This document shows, piece after piece, positions 52,518 through 61,428 of a stretch of 64,000 bases of DNA. The stretch covers positions 1-64,000 of the forward strand of contig NZ_JXTJ01000016.1 in the NCBI RefSeq assembly GCF_001509835.1, in the 5' to 3' direction. Each line of letters begins with the position of its first letter. The first letter of the stretch is position 1. The notes under the pieces are model-generated. The model had not been told where the DNA came from. It did no database searches and worked only from the letters and a program-made list of their open reading frames with translations. The position numbers and the translations under genes were made by a program. The stretch is from Allobosea sp. WAO. GTDB taxonomy: Bacteria > Pseudomonadota > Alphaproteobacteria > Rhizobiales > Beijerinckiaceae.

Positions 52518-53498
52518 TCAGAGGCGGAAATCCTCGCCGAGATAGACGCGGCGGACGTCGGCATTTGCGATGATCTCGGCCGGCGAGCCTTCCGTCAGCA
52601 CGCGACCGGAATGGATGATGTAGGCGCGATCAACCAGTCCGAGCGTCTCGCGGACGTTGTGGTCGGTGATCAGCACGCCGATGCCGCGATCGGTCAGTTG
52701 CCGGACCAGCTCCTGGATGTCGCCGACGGCGATCGGATCGATGCCGGCGAAGGGCTCGTCGAGCAGGATGAAGGAGGGACGGCCCGCCAGCGCTCGGGCG
52801 ATCTCGCAGCGGCGCCGCTCGCCGCCGGAGAGCGCGATCGACGGCGCCTTGCGCAGGCGGGTGATGTTGAACTCGTCGAGCAGCTTGTCGAGCTCGCGCT
52901 CGCGCTTCTTGCGGTTCGGCTCGACGACTTCGAGCACCGCCCGGATATTGTCCTCGACCGAGAGGCCGCGGAAGATCGAGGCTTCCTGCGGGAGGTAACC
53001 GATGCCGAGCCGGGCGCGCTGGTACATCGGCAGACTGGTGATATCGTTACCTTCGAGCGAGATCACGCCCATATCGGCCCCGACCAGGCCGGTGATCATG
53101 TAGAAGATCGTGGTCTTGCCGGCGCCGTTCGGCCCGAGCAGGCCGACAGCCTCGCCGTTCCGGACATAGAGCGAGGCTTCGCTCACGACATTGCGGGCGC
53201 CATAGCTCTTGCGCAGGCCGCTCACGGCGAGGATGCCGGGGCCGCCGATGGAGGATGCTGCCGGCTCAGTCCCAGCGAACGGCTCGTTCGCCCGCGCGCC
53301 GTCCTTTCGGCCGAACAGCCGGCCGAGGCGCGAGAGCACGCCCCCGGCGACAGGCGACGCCCCGGCTGCGGCCGAAGATTGCGGACGCTGCGCCCTTTCG
53401 GCGGTTTCGGCGGGCGATGGCGGAGAGATCGTCACGGGAAGGGGCGCAACCTGCTGGTTTTCGGCATGGCGTGTGTTCTGGTATTCGAGGCGTTCCAA
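52518..53498 (-). CDS. lptB: LPS export ABC transporter ATPase LptB (with long N-terminal extension)
   Basis: An ABC ATPase with Walker A LGPNGAGKTT (residues about 121-130), signature SIALSGGERRRCEIARAL, Walker B FILLDEPFAGIDPIAV and an LptB-type H-loop ITDHNVRETL. It powers LptFG extraction of lipopolysaccharide. The core begins near residue 89; a preceding Pro/Ala-rich stretch of 88 residues is unusual (LptB is normally about 240-250). The frame begins at a TTG inside a 16-bp hairpin; a GTG at 53435 or another internal start is possible. Confidence 0.88.
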   Translation of the reverse strand: MERLEYQNTRHAENQQVAPLPVTISPPSPAETAERAQRPQSSAAAGASPVAGGVLSRLGRLFGRKDGARANEPFAGTEPAASSIGGPGILAVSGLRKSYGARNVVSEASLYVRNGEAVGLLGPNGAGKTTIFYMITGLVGADMGVISLEGNDITSLPMYQRARLGIGYLPQEASIFRGLSVEDNIRAVLEVVEPNRKKRERELDKLLDEFNITRLRKAPSIALSGGERRRCEIARALAGRPSFILLDEPFAGIDPIAVGDIQELVRQLTDRGIGVLITDHNVRETLGLVDRAYIIHSGRVLTEGSPAEIIANADVRRVYLGEDFRL

Positions 53499-53520
53499 AC
53501 TGGCAACGCCTCGAATACCA
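53479..53520. repeat. Perfect 16-bp hairpin between lptA and lptB
   Basis: TGGTATTCGAGGCGTT (53479-53494) and its exact complement AACGCCTCGAATACCA (53505-53520) flank a 10-base loop. It lies 20 bases after the lptA stop and contains the apparent TTG start of lptB. No T-run follows on the minus strand, so a simple terminator is unlikely; a processing, attenuator or translation-control hairpin is possible. Confidence 0.75.
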
Positions 53521-53539
53521 AAAGAGCCGAGAGGTAAGG

Positions 53540-54247
53540 TCAGTTCGTCGGCGTCGCAGGCTTTCCTGCCGCGCCCGGCTTCTCCTTGCCGGCCTCGGCC
53601 GAATTGGGCACAAAAAAGCCCTGCACGCGGCCGCCCGGCTTGGTGTCAACATTGGCGATGCCGGTCTGCGTGTCATAGACGAGGCGCTCGCCACGGGTGA
53701 TGTTCGGGCCGTCGTTCAGCGCGACATTGCCGGTCATGATCACCTTGTTGTTGGCGCGATCGAAGACGGCATTGTCGGAGGTCGCGGCCTGCGTCTTCGA
53801 GACGACGGTCACCGGCCCGGCGCATTCGATGCGCTTGATCGCGCCATCGTTCGACGAAGGCGCCGCACCGGCCGCCGCCGGAGCGGGCTCCGGCGCGGTG
53901 CGTTTGCCGGCGCCGTTCTGGCCGCGCCCCTCATAGAACACGGTCATGGTCGAACAGCGCACCGTGGTCTCGCCCTGCACGGCAACGACATTGCCGGAGA
54001 AGATCGCCTTGTTGTCCTTGTCGAGCACATCGAGCTTGTCGGCATCGATCTTGATCGGCTCCTTGCTGTCGCCACCCATGCCGCCAAAGGGCGAGCCGGG
54101 CGCGCCACCGCGCGCCTTCGCCGCCGCCGGCTTTGCCGGCTGGGCCGGGGTGGCGCCGGAACGCGCCGGCTGCTGCTGGGCGAGCGCCGCCGCAGGCAGC
54201 AAGAGAACTGCGGATACGGCTGCGAAGAGGAGGGTTTTAGATTTCAT
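53540..54247 (-). CDS. lptA: LPS transport periplasmic protein LptA
   Basis: A 235-residue periplasmic protein with a signal peptide (MKSKTLLFAAVSAVLLLPAA, cleavage near ALA-QQ at residue 23) and an OstA/LptA beta-jellyroll: IKIDADKLDVLDKDNKAIFSGNVVAVQGETTVRC, then NKVIMTGNVALNDGPNITRGERLVYD. Low-complexity Ala/Pro stretches (residues 24-45 and 105-125) interrupt it. It forms the periplasmic bridge between LptC and LptD. It is 47 bases downstream of lptC in the same unit. Confidence 0.93.
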   Translation of the reverse strand: MKSKTLLFAAVSAVLLLPAAALAQQQPARSGATPAQPAKPAAAKARGGAPGSPFGGMGGDSKEPIKIDADKLDVLDKDNKAIFSGNVVAVQGETTVRCSTMTVFYEGRGQNGAGKRTAPEPAPAAAGAAPSSNDGAIKRIECAGPVTVVSKTQAATSDNAVFDRANNKVIMTGNVALNDGPNITRGERLVYDTQTGIANVDTKPGGRVQGFFVPNSAEAGKEKPGAAGKPATPTN

Positions 54248-54294
54248 CGCCGACCTGTCATTCGCTTGAGCTTCACTGGTTCGAGCCGGTTTCG

Positions 54295-55101
54295 TCAGCG
54301 CCGCGCCGCCGGGGCGGCGGCGCCCTCCGCCTCCGCTGCGGGCCGCAGCAGGTCAGGATTGGGAGTGCTGCCCTGGCGCTCCGGCCCGGCAAGACTGTTG
54401 GCCGGCGCATTCTCGATGACGACACGCACCCGGCCCTCGAACACGATCAGGGCGCCGTTATCCTTAACATCCAGTGTATCGGCATTGACCGTGGTGGTGC
54501 CTAGATTGACCTTGACCGGCTCGCGGGACACCACCGTGCCCGCCTTGAAGTCGACATCCGCGGTCCGCATCTGCACGTCATAGCCCGATTCCGTCCGAAT
54601 CTTGACGTCATCGACCAGCTTCAGCCGCTCCTTTTGCTGATCGAAGAGGCCATTGAGGGCATTGACGGTGACCCAGCCTTCCTCGGATTTCATCTGGATC
54701 CGCGCCGTCATCTTCACGAGCTCGATCTGCGTCGGATTGCGGATGTCCTGCAGGGCCGAATCGGCGGTGACCACGTAGGGGCTGTTGTCCTTGCGGTAGC
54801 CGGCGAGCTTGGGCGCCTCCATCACGACCTTGCCGCCGGACAGGCCGATCGAGCCGAGCGAGAGATTGCCGACTTCACGCAGCGGATTGAGGAAGGGCGC
54901 GACGATCAACGCCAGCACGGCCACGACTGCGCCGATCGGAATGGCGCGCCGCAGCAGCCGCACCAGGCCGGAATGACGGCGCGCAGCCTTGAACGCGGCC
55001 TGCCGCGCCCGCACCTGCTTCACCGCTGCTCCCGCCATGTCAGGGGATGTCATTGCCAAGGTCATGTCCCGCCCATTGCCAGCCGCCGACGGCTTTTTCA
55101 T
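54295..55101 (-). CDS. lptC: LPS export protein LptC
   Basis: A protein of about 268 residues anchored by one N-terminal membrane helix (AIPIGAVVAVLALIVAPFLNPL) with a periplasmic OstA-like beta-jellyroll (YVVTADSALQDIRNPTQIELVKMTARIQ, then GYDVQMRTADVDFKAGTVVS and NADTLDVKDNGALIVFEGRVRVVIE). It docks LptA to LptBFG. Alternative starts are 55065 (MTLAMTSPDMAG) and 55140. It starts the lptC-lptA-lptB group and follows nrnC. Confidence 0.9.
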   Translation of the reverse strand: MKKPSAAGNGRDMTLAMTSPDMAGAAVKQVRARQAAFKAARRHSGLVRLLRRAIPIGAVVAVLALIVAPFLNPLREVGNLSLGSIGLSGGKVVMEAPKLAGYRKDNSPYVVTADSALQDIRNPTQIELVKMTARIQMKSEEGWVTVNALNGLFDQQKERLKLVDDVKIRTESGYDVQMRTADVDFKAGTVVSREPVKVNLGTTTVNADTLDVKDNGALIVFEGRVRVVIENAPANSLAGPERQGSTPNPDLLRPAAEAEGAAAPAARR

Positions 55102-55181
55102 GTCGGCGGCAGCGCAGCGGCACGACCGCGCGACCGCCAAGCCGACCGCTCGACGAATGACCTAGTTGGAATACAACAACT

Positions 55182-55796
55182 TTACGTATGTGCGAAGATG
55201 TCGGTCTCGGGCCAGCCGGCGAGATCGAGTTCCGCCCGGACCGGCAGGAAGTCGAAGCAGGCGCTGGCCAGATGAGCCCGCTCCTCTCGGGCCAACATCA
55301 CGTCGAGCCGCGCCTTCAAAGCGTGGAGATGCAGCACGTCGGCCGCAGCGTAGCTGAGCTGGGATTCAGACAGGGTCTCGGCGCCCCAGTCGGAGGATTG
55401 CTGCTGCTTTGAGAGATCTATGCCGAGCAGCTCCCGGACCAGATCCTTGAGACCATGCCGGTCGGTATAGGTGCGCACCAGCTTTGAGGCGATCTTGGTG
55501 CAGTAGACCGGCGCGGTGACGACGCCGAAGGCCTTCTGCAGCGCTGCAATGTCGAAGCGGGCGAAGTGAAACAGCTTCAGCACACCGGGATCGGCGAGAA
55601 TACGGCAGAGATTGGCGGGGGGAGGCGCGTCCTTCGGAATCTGGACGACGTCGGCCGAGCCATCGCCGCGCGAGAGCTGCACCACGCAGAGCCGATCGCG
55701 CTGCGGATTGAGACCGAGCGTCTCGGTGTCGATCGCCAGGATCGGCCCAGGCTGGAAATCGGCCGGCAGATCGCCGCGATGCAGACGAATGGTCAT
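55182..55796 (-). CDS. nrnC: NanoRNase / DEDDy 3'-5' exonuclease NrnC
   Basis: A 204-residue DnaQ-fold exonuclease closely resembling Bartonella NrnC, which degrades 2-5 nucleotide RNAs and related dinucleotides and replaces Orn in alphaproteobacteria. DEDDy residues: Asp and Glu in LAIDTETLGL, Asp in FHFARFDIAAL, Tyr and Asp in LSYAAADVLHLHAL. TYTDRHGLKDLVRELL and KQQQSSDWG are also shared. The ATG at 55796 gives the family length (about 206); a frame to 55958 adds 54 residues and is rejected. Upstream lies the divergent DUF805 gene. Confidence 0.94.
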   Translation of the reverse strand: MTIRLHRGDLPADFQPGPILAIDTETLGLNPQRDRLCVVQLSRGDGSADVVQIPKDAPPPANLCRILADPGVLKLFHFARFDIAALQKAFGVVTAPVYCTKIASKLVRTYTDRHGLKDLVRELLGIDLSKQQQSSDWGAETLSESQLSYAAADVLHLHALKARLDVMLAREERAHLASACFDFLPVRAELDLAGWPETDIFAHT

Positions 55797-56002
55797 GGCG
55801 TGGACGCGCCCCTTGTAAACTCTTGCCTTGCAAACACTTGCCGCGGGCCGAGCTGGCGGGCGACTCCAGCCAGCTAGCGAGCCGACCGCCGCCACACAAG
55901 CCTTTTCTCGTTCTAACTGCCTCAGGAAAATTAACCTTCTATTCACCATATCCTTCATCTGGACGCCGAGACATGCGAGGGTGCCGAATCGGAGCTCGAC
56001 GC

Positions 56003-56431
56003 ATGTCCCTCTTTCGCCTGTTCACCGATCTCGATGGCCGCATCGGCCTGCGCCAGTTCTGGCTCGGCAGCCTCGCTCTCACACTCTGCCTGCTGGCTGT
56101 TCAGTGGGCCGCGCCCTATCTCGTAGACAAGCCGACGGCGATCAGTGTCGTCGCCTTCAGCAAGGCCTTCGCGCTGTTTCCCTGGGCCGCCCTGGCCGCG
56201 AAGCGTGCCACCGACCGCGGCGGCTCGGCGCTGTTCGGCATCTTCCTGGTCTGCGCCATCGTGCTGCCGACCGAGTTGCGGCCACATCTCGACTATGCTT
56301 GGCGTCCGTCGCTGGAGGCGATTTCGACGATCGCCTGGCTGATCGCCTTGGTCGATCTCGGCCTGATGCCCGGCGTCGGGTCCGACAGGGTGCTTGCAGC
56401 GCAGGGGGCTGCTGCTAAACGGGCTTCATGA
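56003..56431 (+). CDS. DUF805-like small membrane protein
   Basis: A 142-residue protein with four hydrophobic spans. It starts MSLFRLFTDLDGRIGLRQFWLGS, the 'GRIGRxxFW' beginning of DUF805 proteins, and has KRATDRGGSALFG, another family landmark. Function unknown. The ATG at 56003 gives the family start; the upstream frame is hydrophilic. It overlaps dapE by four bases in ATGA, implying coupled expression. Confidence 0.86.
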   Translation: MSLFRLFTDLDGRIGLRQFWLGSLALTLCLLAVQWAAPYLVDKPTAISVVAFSKAFALFPWAALAAKRATDRGGSALFGIFLVCAIVLPTELRPHLDYAWRPSLEAISTIAWLIALVDLGLMPGVGSDRVLAAQGAAAKRAS

Positions 56432-57627
56432 GCCAGAACACCGCTGCACCCGCCTTCGACGCCGCCGATCCCGTAGCCCTGGCGCAGGCGCTGATACGCT
56501 GCCCCTCGGTAACGCCTGCCGAAGGCGGCGCCCTCGCCCTGCTCGCAACCGTGCTCGCGGCGGAAGGTTTCTCAGTCGAGCGCCCGGTGTTCTCCGAACC
56601 CGGCATGCCGGATATCGAGAACCTCTATGCCCGGATCGGCAATGACGGGCCGATCCTGGTCATCGCCGGCCATAGCGACGTCGTCCCGCCCGGCGACCTT
56701 TCCGCCTGGACGCATGACCCCTTCGCCGCCGAGATCGTCGACGACACGCTTTACGGACGCGGCGCCTGCGACATGAAGGGCGGTCTCGCCTCGATGGTCG
56801 CGGCGGTGATCCGCTATCGCCGCGAGAACCCGCAGGCACCGGGTTCGATCGCTTTTCTCATCACTGGCGACGAGGAAGGTCCGGCGGTCAACGGCACAGT
56901 CAAACTGCTGGAATGGGCAAAGGCGCGCGGCGAGCGCTTCGACCATTGCCTGCTCGGCGAGCCGACCAATCCTGCGACGATGAGCGACATGCTCAAGATC
57001 GGCCGGCGCGGCTCGCTGACCGGCAAGCTCACCGTCCAGGGCATCCAGGGCCATGTCGGCTATCCGCATCTCGCGCAGAACCCGATCCGCGGCATGGTCC
57101 GGCTGCTCGCCGGGCTGGATGCAACGCCACTCGACGCCGGCACCGAGCATTTCGACCCGAGCAATCTCGAGGTGACGACGCTCGATGTCGGAAACCCCGC
57201 GACCAACGTGATCCCGGCGCAGGCGCGCGCGGTGTTCAACATCCGTTTCAACGATCTCTGGACGCCCGAGACGCTCGCCGGCGAGATCGAGCGCCGTCTG
57301 CGCGAGGCCGCCGGCAATACGGTGCGCTACGAGATCATTTTCGAGCCGACCAATGCCGTCGCCTTCCTGACGCAGCCCGGCCCCTTCGTCACCATGGTCG
57401 CCGACGCGGTCGAGGCCGAGACAGGCAAGCGCCCGGCGCTGTCGACCACCGGCGGTACCTCGGATGCACGCTTCATCAAGAACTATTGCCCGGTCGTCGA
57501 GTACGGCGTGGTCGGCCAAACCATGCACCAGATCGACGAACGCGTCTCGCTGGCCGACCTCCGAGCGCTTGAGCGCATCACCCACGGGCTCCTGACGACC
57601 TATTTCGCCGCAGCCCCAGCGGATTGA
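56428..57627 (+). CDS. dapE: Succinyl-diaminopimelate desuccinylase
   Basis: A 399-residue M20 di-zinc enzyme that releases succinate from N-succinyl-LL-diaminopimelate in lysine and peptidoglycan synthesis. Metal ligands occur in VIAGHSDVVPPGD, YGRGACDMKGG, ITGDEEGPAVNG and the closing VGQTMHQIDER. GGTSDARFI is typical. The start overlaps the DUF805 stop by four bases. It is slightly longer than E. coli DapE (375). Confidence 0.95.
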   Translation: MSQNTAAPAFDAADPVALAQALIRCPSVTPAEGGALALLATVLAAEGFSVERPVFSEPGMPDIENLYARIGNDGPILVIAGHSDVVPPGDLSAWTHDPFAAEIVDDTLYGRGACDMKGGLASMVAAVIRYRRENPQAPGSIAFLITGDEEGPAVNGTVKLLEWAKARGERFDHCLLGEPTNPATMSDMLKIGRRGSLTGKLTVQGIQGHVGYPHLAQNPIRGMVRLLAGLDATPLDAGTEHFDPSNLEVTTLDVGNPATNVIPAQARAVFNIRFNDLWTPETLAGEIERRLREAAGNTVRYEIIFEPTNAVAFLTQPGPFVTMVADAVEAETGKRPALSTTGGTSDARFIKNYCPVVEYGVVGQTMHQIDERVSLADLRALERITHGLLTTYFAAAPAD

Positions 57628-57694
57628 CGGAACCTTTCGGGTCGGACATGCTTTAGACGAAAGTCTAATGCTGTCGAGCCCGGAGGGTCTGGCC

Positions 57695-58282
57695 ATGAGG
57701 CTTGGTGCCGACGATGTGACGCGCTCGCTGCGAGCTTCATGGCGCCTGCTGTCAGCCGATTCCAGGGCCCTGCCCGATCTCGACCTTTCCCGCGACGGCT
57801 TCTGGCGTTCCTATCTCGCGCTGGTGCTGACCGTTCCGGCGATCATTCCGATCCTCGCCGCCGAGCGCGTGCTGGCCGGGCTGCCCAATACCGCCGGCCT
57901 GTTCGACGCCCCTGTCCTGCTCGCCTCGGTGATTGCCGCCGAGCTGCTCGCGGTGATCACCGTGCCGGCGCTGCTGATCATGCTCGCGCCCGGCCTGCTG
58001 CACTCACCGCGCTATACTGGCTTCATCATCGCCTGGAACTGGGCGAGCATTCTCTCGGCCGGGCTGATCGCCGTTCCGGCCGCGGTCTTCGCGCTCGGCT
58101 GGTCGAATGCCGGCATCGCGACCTTCCAGGCCCTCGCCTTCGGCGCGATCGTCCTGCGGCTGCGCTATTGTGTCGCCCGCGCCGCCTTCGGCCCGCAAAG
58201 CGGCATCGCTGGTGCAATCGCCTGCGCCAGCCTGCTTGCCGACTACGCGATCATCCGCAGTTTTGGCCTTGCCGGCTTCTAG
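57695..58282 (+). CDS. Multi-spanning membrane protein, unknown function
   Basis: A 195-residue protein with about five hydrophobic spans after a short cytosolic N-terminus (MRLGADDVTRSLRASWRLLS). The ATG at 57695 has GGAGGG 7 bases upstream and is preferred to 57668. The layout resembles Yip1-like membrane proteins, but I do not recognise a family with confidence. It is convergent with the lipoprotein gene (15-base gap). A short hairpin (TTAGAC-GAAA-GTCTAA, 57653-57668) lies just upstream. Confidence 0.7.
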   Translation: MRLGADDVTRSLRASWRLLSADSRALPDLDLSRDGFWRSYLALVLTVPAIIPILAAERVLAGLPNTAGLFDAPVLLASVIAAELLAVITVPALLIMLAPGLLHSPRYTGFIIAWNWASILSAGLIAVPAAVFALGWSNAGIATFQALAFGAIVLRLRYCVARAAFGPQSGIAGAIACASLLADYAIIRSFGLAGF

Positions 58283-58297
58283 TTCTCCAAATGGGCT

Positions 58298-59008
58298 CTA
58301 GATCTGCGTGACCGGCATCAGGGTGACGCCGTAATAGAGCGCCTTGCCCCTGGTGGTGAGCGATTCCGAGACGGGGCCGATCTCGAAGCCGGCCTTGGTC
58401 AGCTCGGTCACCGCCCTGGCCTTGACCGAGGCCGACACCGACGCGTCGAAGTTGATCTTCAGCTCGATCGTCGCCTCCAGGACCTTCACGACCTGATGGG
58501 CATTGCCCTGCCCGATATTGGTGCGGACGGTCTCGCGGCAGACCGGCCTGAGAAGGGCACGTATCTCGGCCAGTTCATCGTGCGCATAGGTGTAGATCCT
58601 GGCGTCCGCCACCGTCACCACAGCGCTTCTCGCGGCGCGAGCCGTCGCGGAAAGGTTGAAGAGCGTCTTGAGAGCAGGCGCCTCGATGCTGAAGCTGCCG
58701 CCGATCTGGCTGGCGACGTCGCGGCTTTCGGTCTCGCTCGGTGTCGGCTTGAAGCCATAGAGATCGACCGAGTAGCGCGCGGTGCAGAGTGTCGCCAGTT
58801 GCACCGAGCGGGGGCTCTGGTCGCGCGGGTCGTAATGCTCCCTCGCGACCAGCAGACCCGGCCCATGCAAGGTGCTGGGCGGCACGTTTCGCGTGAAGCC
58901 GTACTTGACGATGATGCCTTCGAGTTGGCGGTCTTCGCTCTGGCAGGCGGCCAGTGGGAGCCCGGCGAGAAGACAGAGTGCGAGCCGTAATCCCAGTTTC
59001 CGACTCAT
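58298..59008 (-). CDS. Predicted lipoprotein, unknown function
   Basis: A 236-residue protein with a lipoprotein signal (MSRKLGLRLALCLLAGLPLAAC; lipobox LAAC, Cys22). The mature part shows no known domain; it has a basic/hydrophobic helical central part (ALKTLFNLSATARAARSA) and a C-terminal alpha/beta stretch. The in-frame ATG two codons earlier (59014) is also possible. It is between truA and the convergent membrane-protein gene; function unknown. Confidence 0.72.
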   Translation of the reverse strand: MSRKLGLRLALCLLAGLPLAACQSEDRQLEGIIVKYGFTRNVPPSTLHGPGLLVAREHYDPRDQSPRSVQLATLCTARYSVDLYGFKPTPSETESRDVASQIGGSFSIEAPALKTLFNLSATARAARSAVVTVADARIYTYAHDELAEIRALLRPVCRETVRTNIGQGNAHQVVKVLEATIELKINFDASVSASVKARAVTELTKAGFEIGPVSESLTTRGKALYYGVTLMPVTQI

Positions 59009-59091
59009 GGCCAACTCCGGCCGGCGCTGACAAATCCAATATACTTAAAGTTGCATATCGACTCTCTGACCGCAACCTTGAGTAGCGTTCG

Positions 59092-59841
59092 TCAGTCGAT
59101 CGGGGGATAGTCGACGCCCGCAAGATAGAGCCCGCAGGACGGAGCGAGCGCGGCGCATTGCGAGCGGTCGCGCGCGGCGAGCACCTTGCCGACCTTGTTC
59201 TCGGGCCAGCGCCCCATGCCGACCATTTTCAGGCAGCCGACCATGGAGCGGACCTGATGGTGCAGGAAGGAGCGGGCATGGGCATAGACCACGATCTCGG
59301 CGCCCTCGCGCCGGCAATCGAGCCGGTCGAGCGTGCGCAGCGGGCTGTTGGCCTGGCACTCGGCAGCTCGGAAGGCGGTGAAGTCGTGATGCCCGAGCAG
59401 CGCCTTGGCGGCTCGGTCCATGGCCTCGTGATCGAGACGCACGGGCACATGCCAGACACGGCCGGCATCGAGCGCCGGCTGCGCCCTGCGGTCGAGGATA
59501 CGGTAGATGTAGTAACGACGCAGCGCCGAGATCCGGGCATCGAAGGTGTCGGGCACCACCTCGGCGCTGAGCACCGCCACCGACAGGCGCTTGAGCCTGG
59601 CATTGCTGGCGTCGCGCACCACATCGGTGCGCCATTCCTTGTCGAGATCGACATGGGCGACCTGATGGGTCGCATGGACGCCGGCATCGGTGCGCCCGGC
59701 GCAATGCAGACGCACCGAATGGCCGCAGAAGGCCTCGACCGCCTCCTCGACGCTCTGCTGGACGGAGGGGCCGTTGAGCTGGCGCTGCCAGCCCGAGAAC
59801 GGCGCCCCGTCATACTCGATGACGAGCTTGTAGCGCGGCAT
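59092..59841 (-). CDS. truA: tRNA pseudouridine(38-40) synthase
   Basis: A 249-residue pseudouridine synthase that modifies positions 38-40 of tRNA anticodon stems. The catalytic Asp52 is in CAGRTDAGVHA; YDGAPFSGWQRQ and SFLHHQVRSMVGCLKMVG are conserved. It is 5 bases downstream of fmt and forms the unit def-fmt-truA, all acting on translation. Confidence 0.95.
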   Translation of the reverse strand: MPRYKLVIEYDGAPFSGWQRQLNGPSVQQSVEEAVEAFCGHSVRLHCAGRTDAGVHATHQVAHVDLDKEWRTDVVRDASNARLKRLSVAVLSAEVVPDTFDARISALRRYYIYRILDRRAQPALDAGRVWHVPVRLDHEAMDRAAKALLGHHDFTAFRAAECQANSPLRTLDRLDCRREGAEIVVYAHARSFLHHQVRSMVGCLKMVGMGRWPENKVGKVLAARDRSQCAALAPSCGLYLAGVDYPPID

Positions 59842-59845
59842 CGCG

Positions 59846-60775
59846 CTAGAGTTTCGCGCCGGCCGAGAGCCGGGCGCCGCGCAGGAACTCGCCGCCGCTC
59901 ATCGGGGCGCGGCCGGCGCGCTGGACCTGCAGCAGCTTCACCGCGCCGACCTTGCAGGCGACCGTGCCCTCGTCGTCGAGCAGAGTGCCGGGTTCGGCAG
60001 CGCCACCCGCGCGGGCCGTGCGCAGCAGCTTGAGGCGCTCAGGCCCCTTGCCGAGATCGACTTCGACGAAGGCGCCCGGAAAGGGCGAGAGGCCGCGCAC
60101 GAGGTCGTGCACCTGCTGCGCCGGCAGGGTCCAGCTCAGCTTCGCCTCGTCATTGCCGATCTTGCTGGCATAGGTGACGCCTTCCTCCGCCTGCGGCGTG
60201 AAGCGCAGGCCCCCGCGCCCGAGCGCCGCCAGAGCCCGCACCATCAGGTCGGCGCCGAGGACGGAAAGCCGGTCATGCATGTCGCCGGCGGTGGCATCGC
60301 TGTCGATGGCAAGGCGCTCGACCATGCCGACCGGGCCGGTATCGAGCCCCTCCTCCATCTTCATCACGCAGACGCCGGTCTCGGCATCGCCGGCCATGAT
60401 CGCGCGCTGGATCGGAGCGGCGCCGCGCCAGCGCGGCAGCAGCGAGGCGTGCAGGTTGAGGCAGCCCAGCTCGGGAACCTCGAGGATCGCCTTGGGCAGG
60501 ATCAGGCCATAGGCGACGACGACCGCGACATCGGCCTGGTGCGAGGCCATGATCTCGGCTGCCTCGGCGGCCTTCAGCGTCTTGGGCGTGAAGACCGGGA
60601 TACCGAAGCGCTCTGCAGTGCGCTGCACCGGCGACGGTTTCAGCTCCATGCCGCGCCCGGCAGGAGCCGGCGCGCGCGTATAGACGGAAACGACCTCGTG
60701 GCCCTGGCCGATGATTTCGGTCAGGGTGGGCACGGCGAAGTCCGGCGTGCCCATGAAGATGATGCGCAGGCTCAT
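59846..60775 (-). CDS. fmt: Methionyl-tRNA formyltransferase
   Basis: A 309-residue enzyme that formylates initiator Met-tRNA using 10-formyl-THF. It begins MSLRIIFMGTPDFAVPTL, carries LNLHASLLPRWRGAAPIQRAI (His of the active site, SLLPxxRG motif) and the MxMxxGLDTGP motif (MKMEEGLDTGPV), then a C-terminal OB-fold. It lies between def and truA in one transcription unit. Confidence 0.96.
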   Translation of the reverse strand: MSLRIIFMGTPDFAVPTLTEIIGQGHEVVSVYTRAPAPAGRGMELKPSPVQRTAERFGIPVFTPKTLKAAEAAEIMASHQADVAVVVAYGLILPKAILEVPELGCLNLHASLLPRWRGAAPIQRAIMAGDAETGVCVMKMEEGLDTGPVGMVERLAIDSDATAGDMHDRLSVLGADLMVRALAALGRGGLRFTPQAEEGVTYASKIGNDEAKLSWTLPAQQVHDLVRGLSPFPGAFVEVDLGKGPERLKLLRTARAGGAAEPGTLLDDEGTVACKVGAVKLLQVQRAGRAPMSGGEFLRGARLSAGAKL

Positions 60776-60791
60776 GTGATTTCCCGGCCGC

Positions 60792-61325
60792 TCAGGCCGC
60801 GCTCTCCCGACGGGCGGCCTTGGCGAAGCGCTTGGTCACGCGCTCGCGCTTCAGACGCGACAAATGGTCGATGAAGAGAATGCCGTTGAGGTGGTCGATC
60901 TCGTGCTGGAGGCAGGTGGCGAGGATGCCATCGGCCTCGACCTCCTGCGTCGCGCCGTCGAGGTCCATATAGCGTACCTTGACCCGCGCCGGCCGCTCGA
61001 CCTCCTCATAGTATTCGGGGATCGACAGGCAGCCTTCCTCGTAGACGCTCAGCTCGTCGGAGCTCCAGGTGACCTCTGGATTGACGAAGACCATCGGCGC
61101 CTTCGGCGTTTCCTCGTCATCATCGCTCTTCTTGGAAACATCGATGGTGACGAGGCGAACCGGCTCGCCGATCTGGATCGCAGCGAGGCCGATGCCCGGA
61201 GCGTCGTACATCGTCTCCAGCATGTCCTCGGCGAGCTTGCGGATCTCGGGCGTGATCGTTGCGACAGGCGCAGAAACCAGCCGCAGCTGACTGTCAGGCA
61301 GGATGACGAGGGGGCGAATGGCCAT
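60792..61325 (-). CDS. def: Peptide deformylase
   Basis: A 177-residue metalloprotease that removes the N-formyl group from nascent proteins. Three motifs are complete: GIGLAAIQIG (residues 44-53), EGCLSIPE (Cys99) and LQHEIDHLNGILF (His141, Glu142, His145). GLAAxQ usually has Pro/Gln as in GLAAPQ; Ile here is a known variant. It starts the def-fmt-truA unit and is divergent from rmuC. Confidence 0.96.
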   Translation of the reverse strand: MAIRPLVILPDSQLRLVSAPVATITPEIRKLAEDMLETMYDAPGIGLAAIQIGEPVRLVTIDVSKKSDDDEETPKAPMVFVNPEVTWSSDELSVYEEGCLSIPEYYEEVERPARVKVRYMDLDGATQEVEADGILATCLQHEIDHLNGILFIDHLSRLKRERVTKRFAKAARRESAA

Positions 61326-61428
61326 GGAGCGCTCTGCAACAAATGTCTTGAGATTGAGGCGACATAAGCACTTGTACCGTAGCGGTCAAACTGTTCCGCT
61401 TTCGTTCGCACTAGTGTAGGTTCATTCG

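Noticed and set aside
50809..52545. 578-codon plus-strand frame
   Set aside because: Antisense shadow of rpoN.
57653..57668. TTAGAC-GAAA-GTCTAA mini-hairpin
   Set aside because: Only 6 bp; could arise by chance, no link to a known regulatory class.
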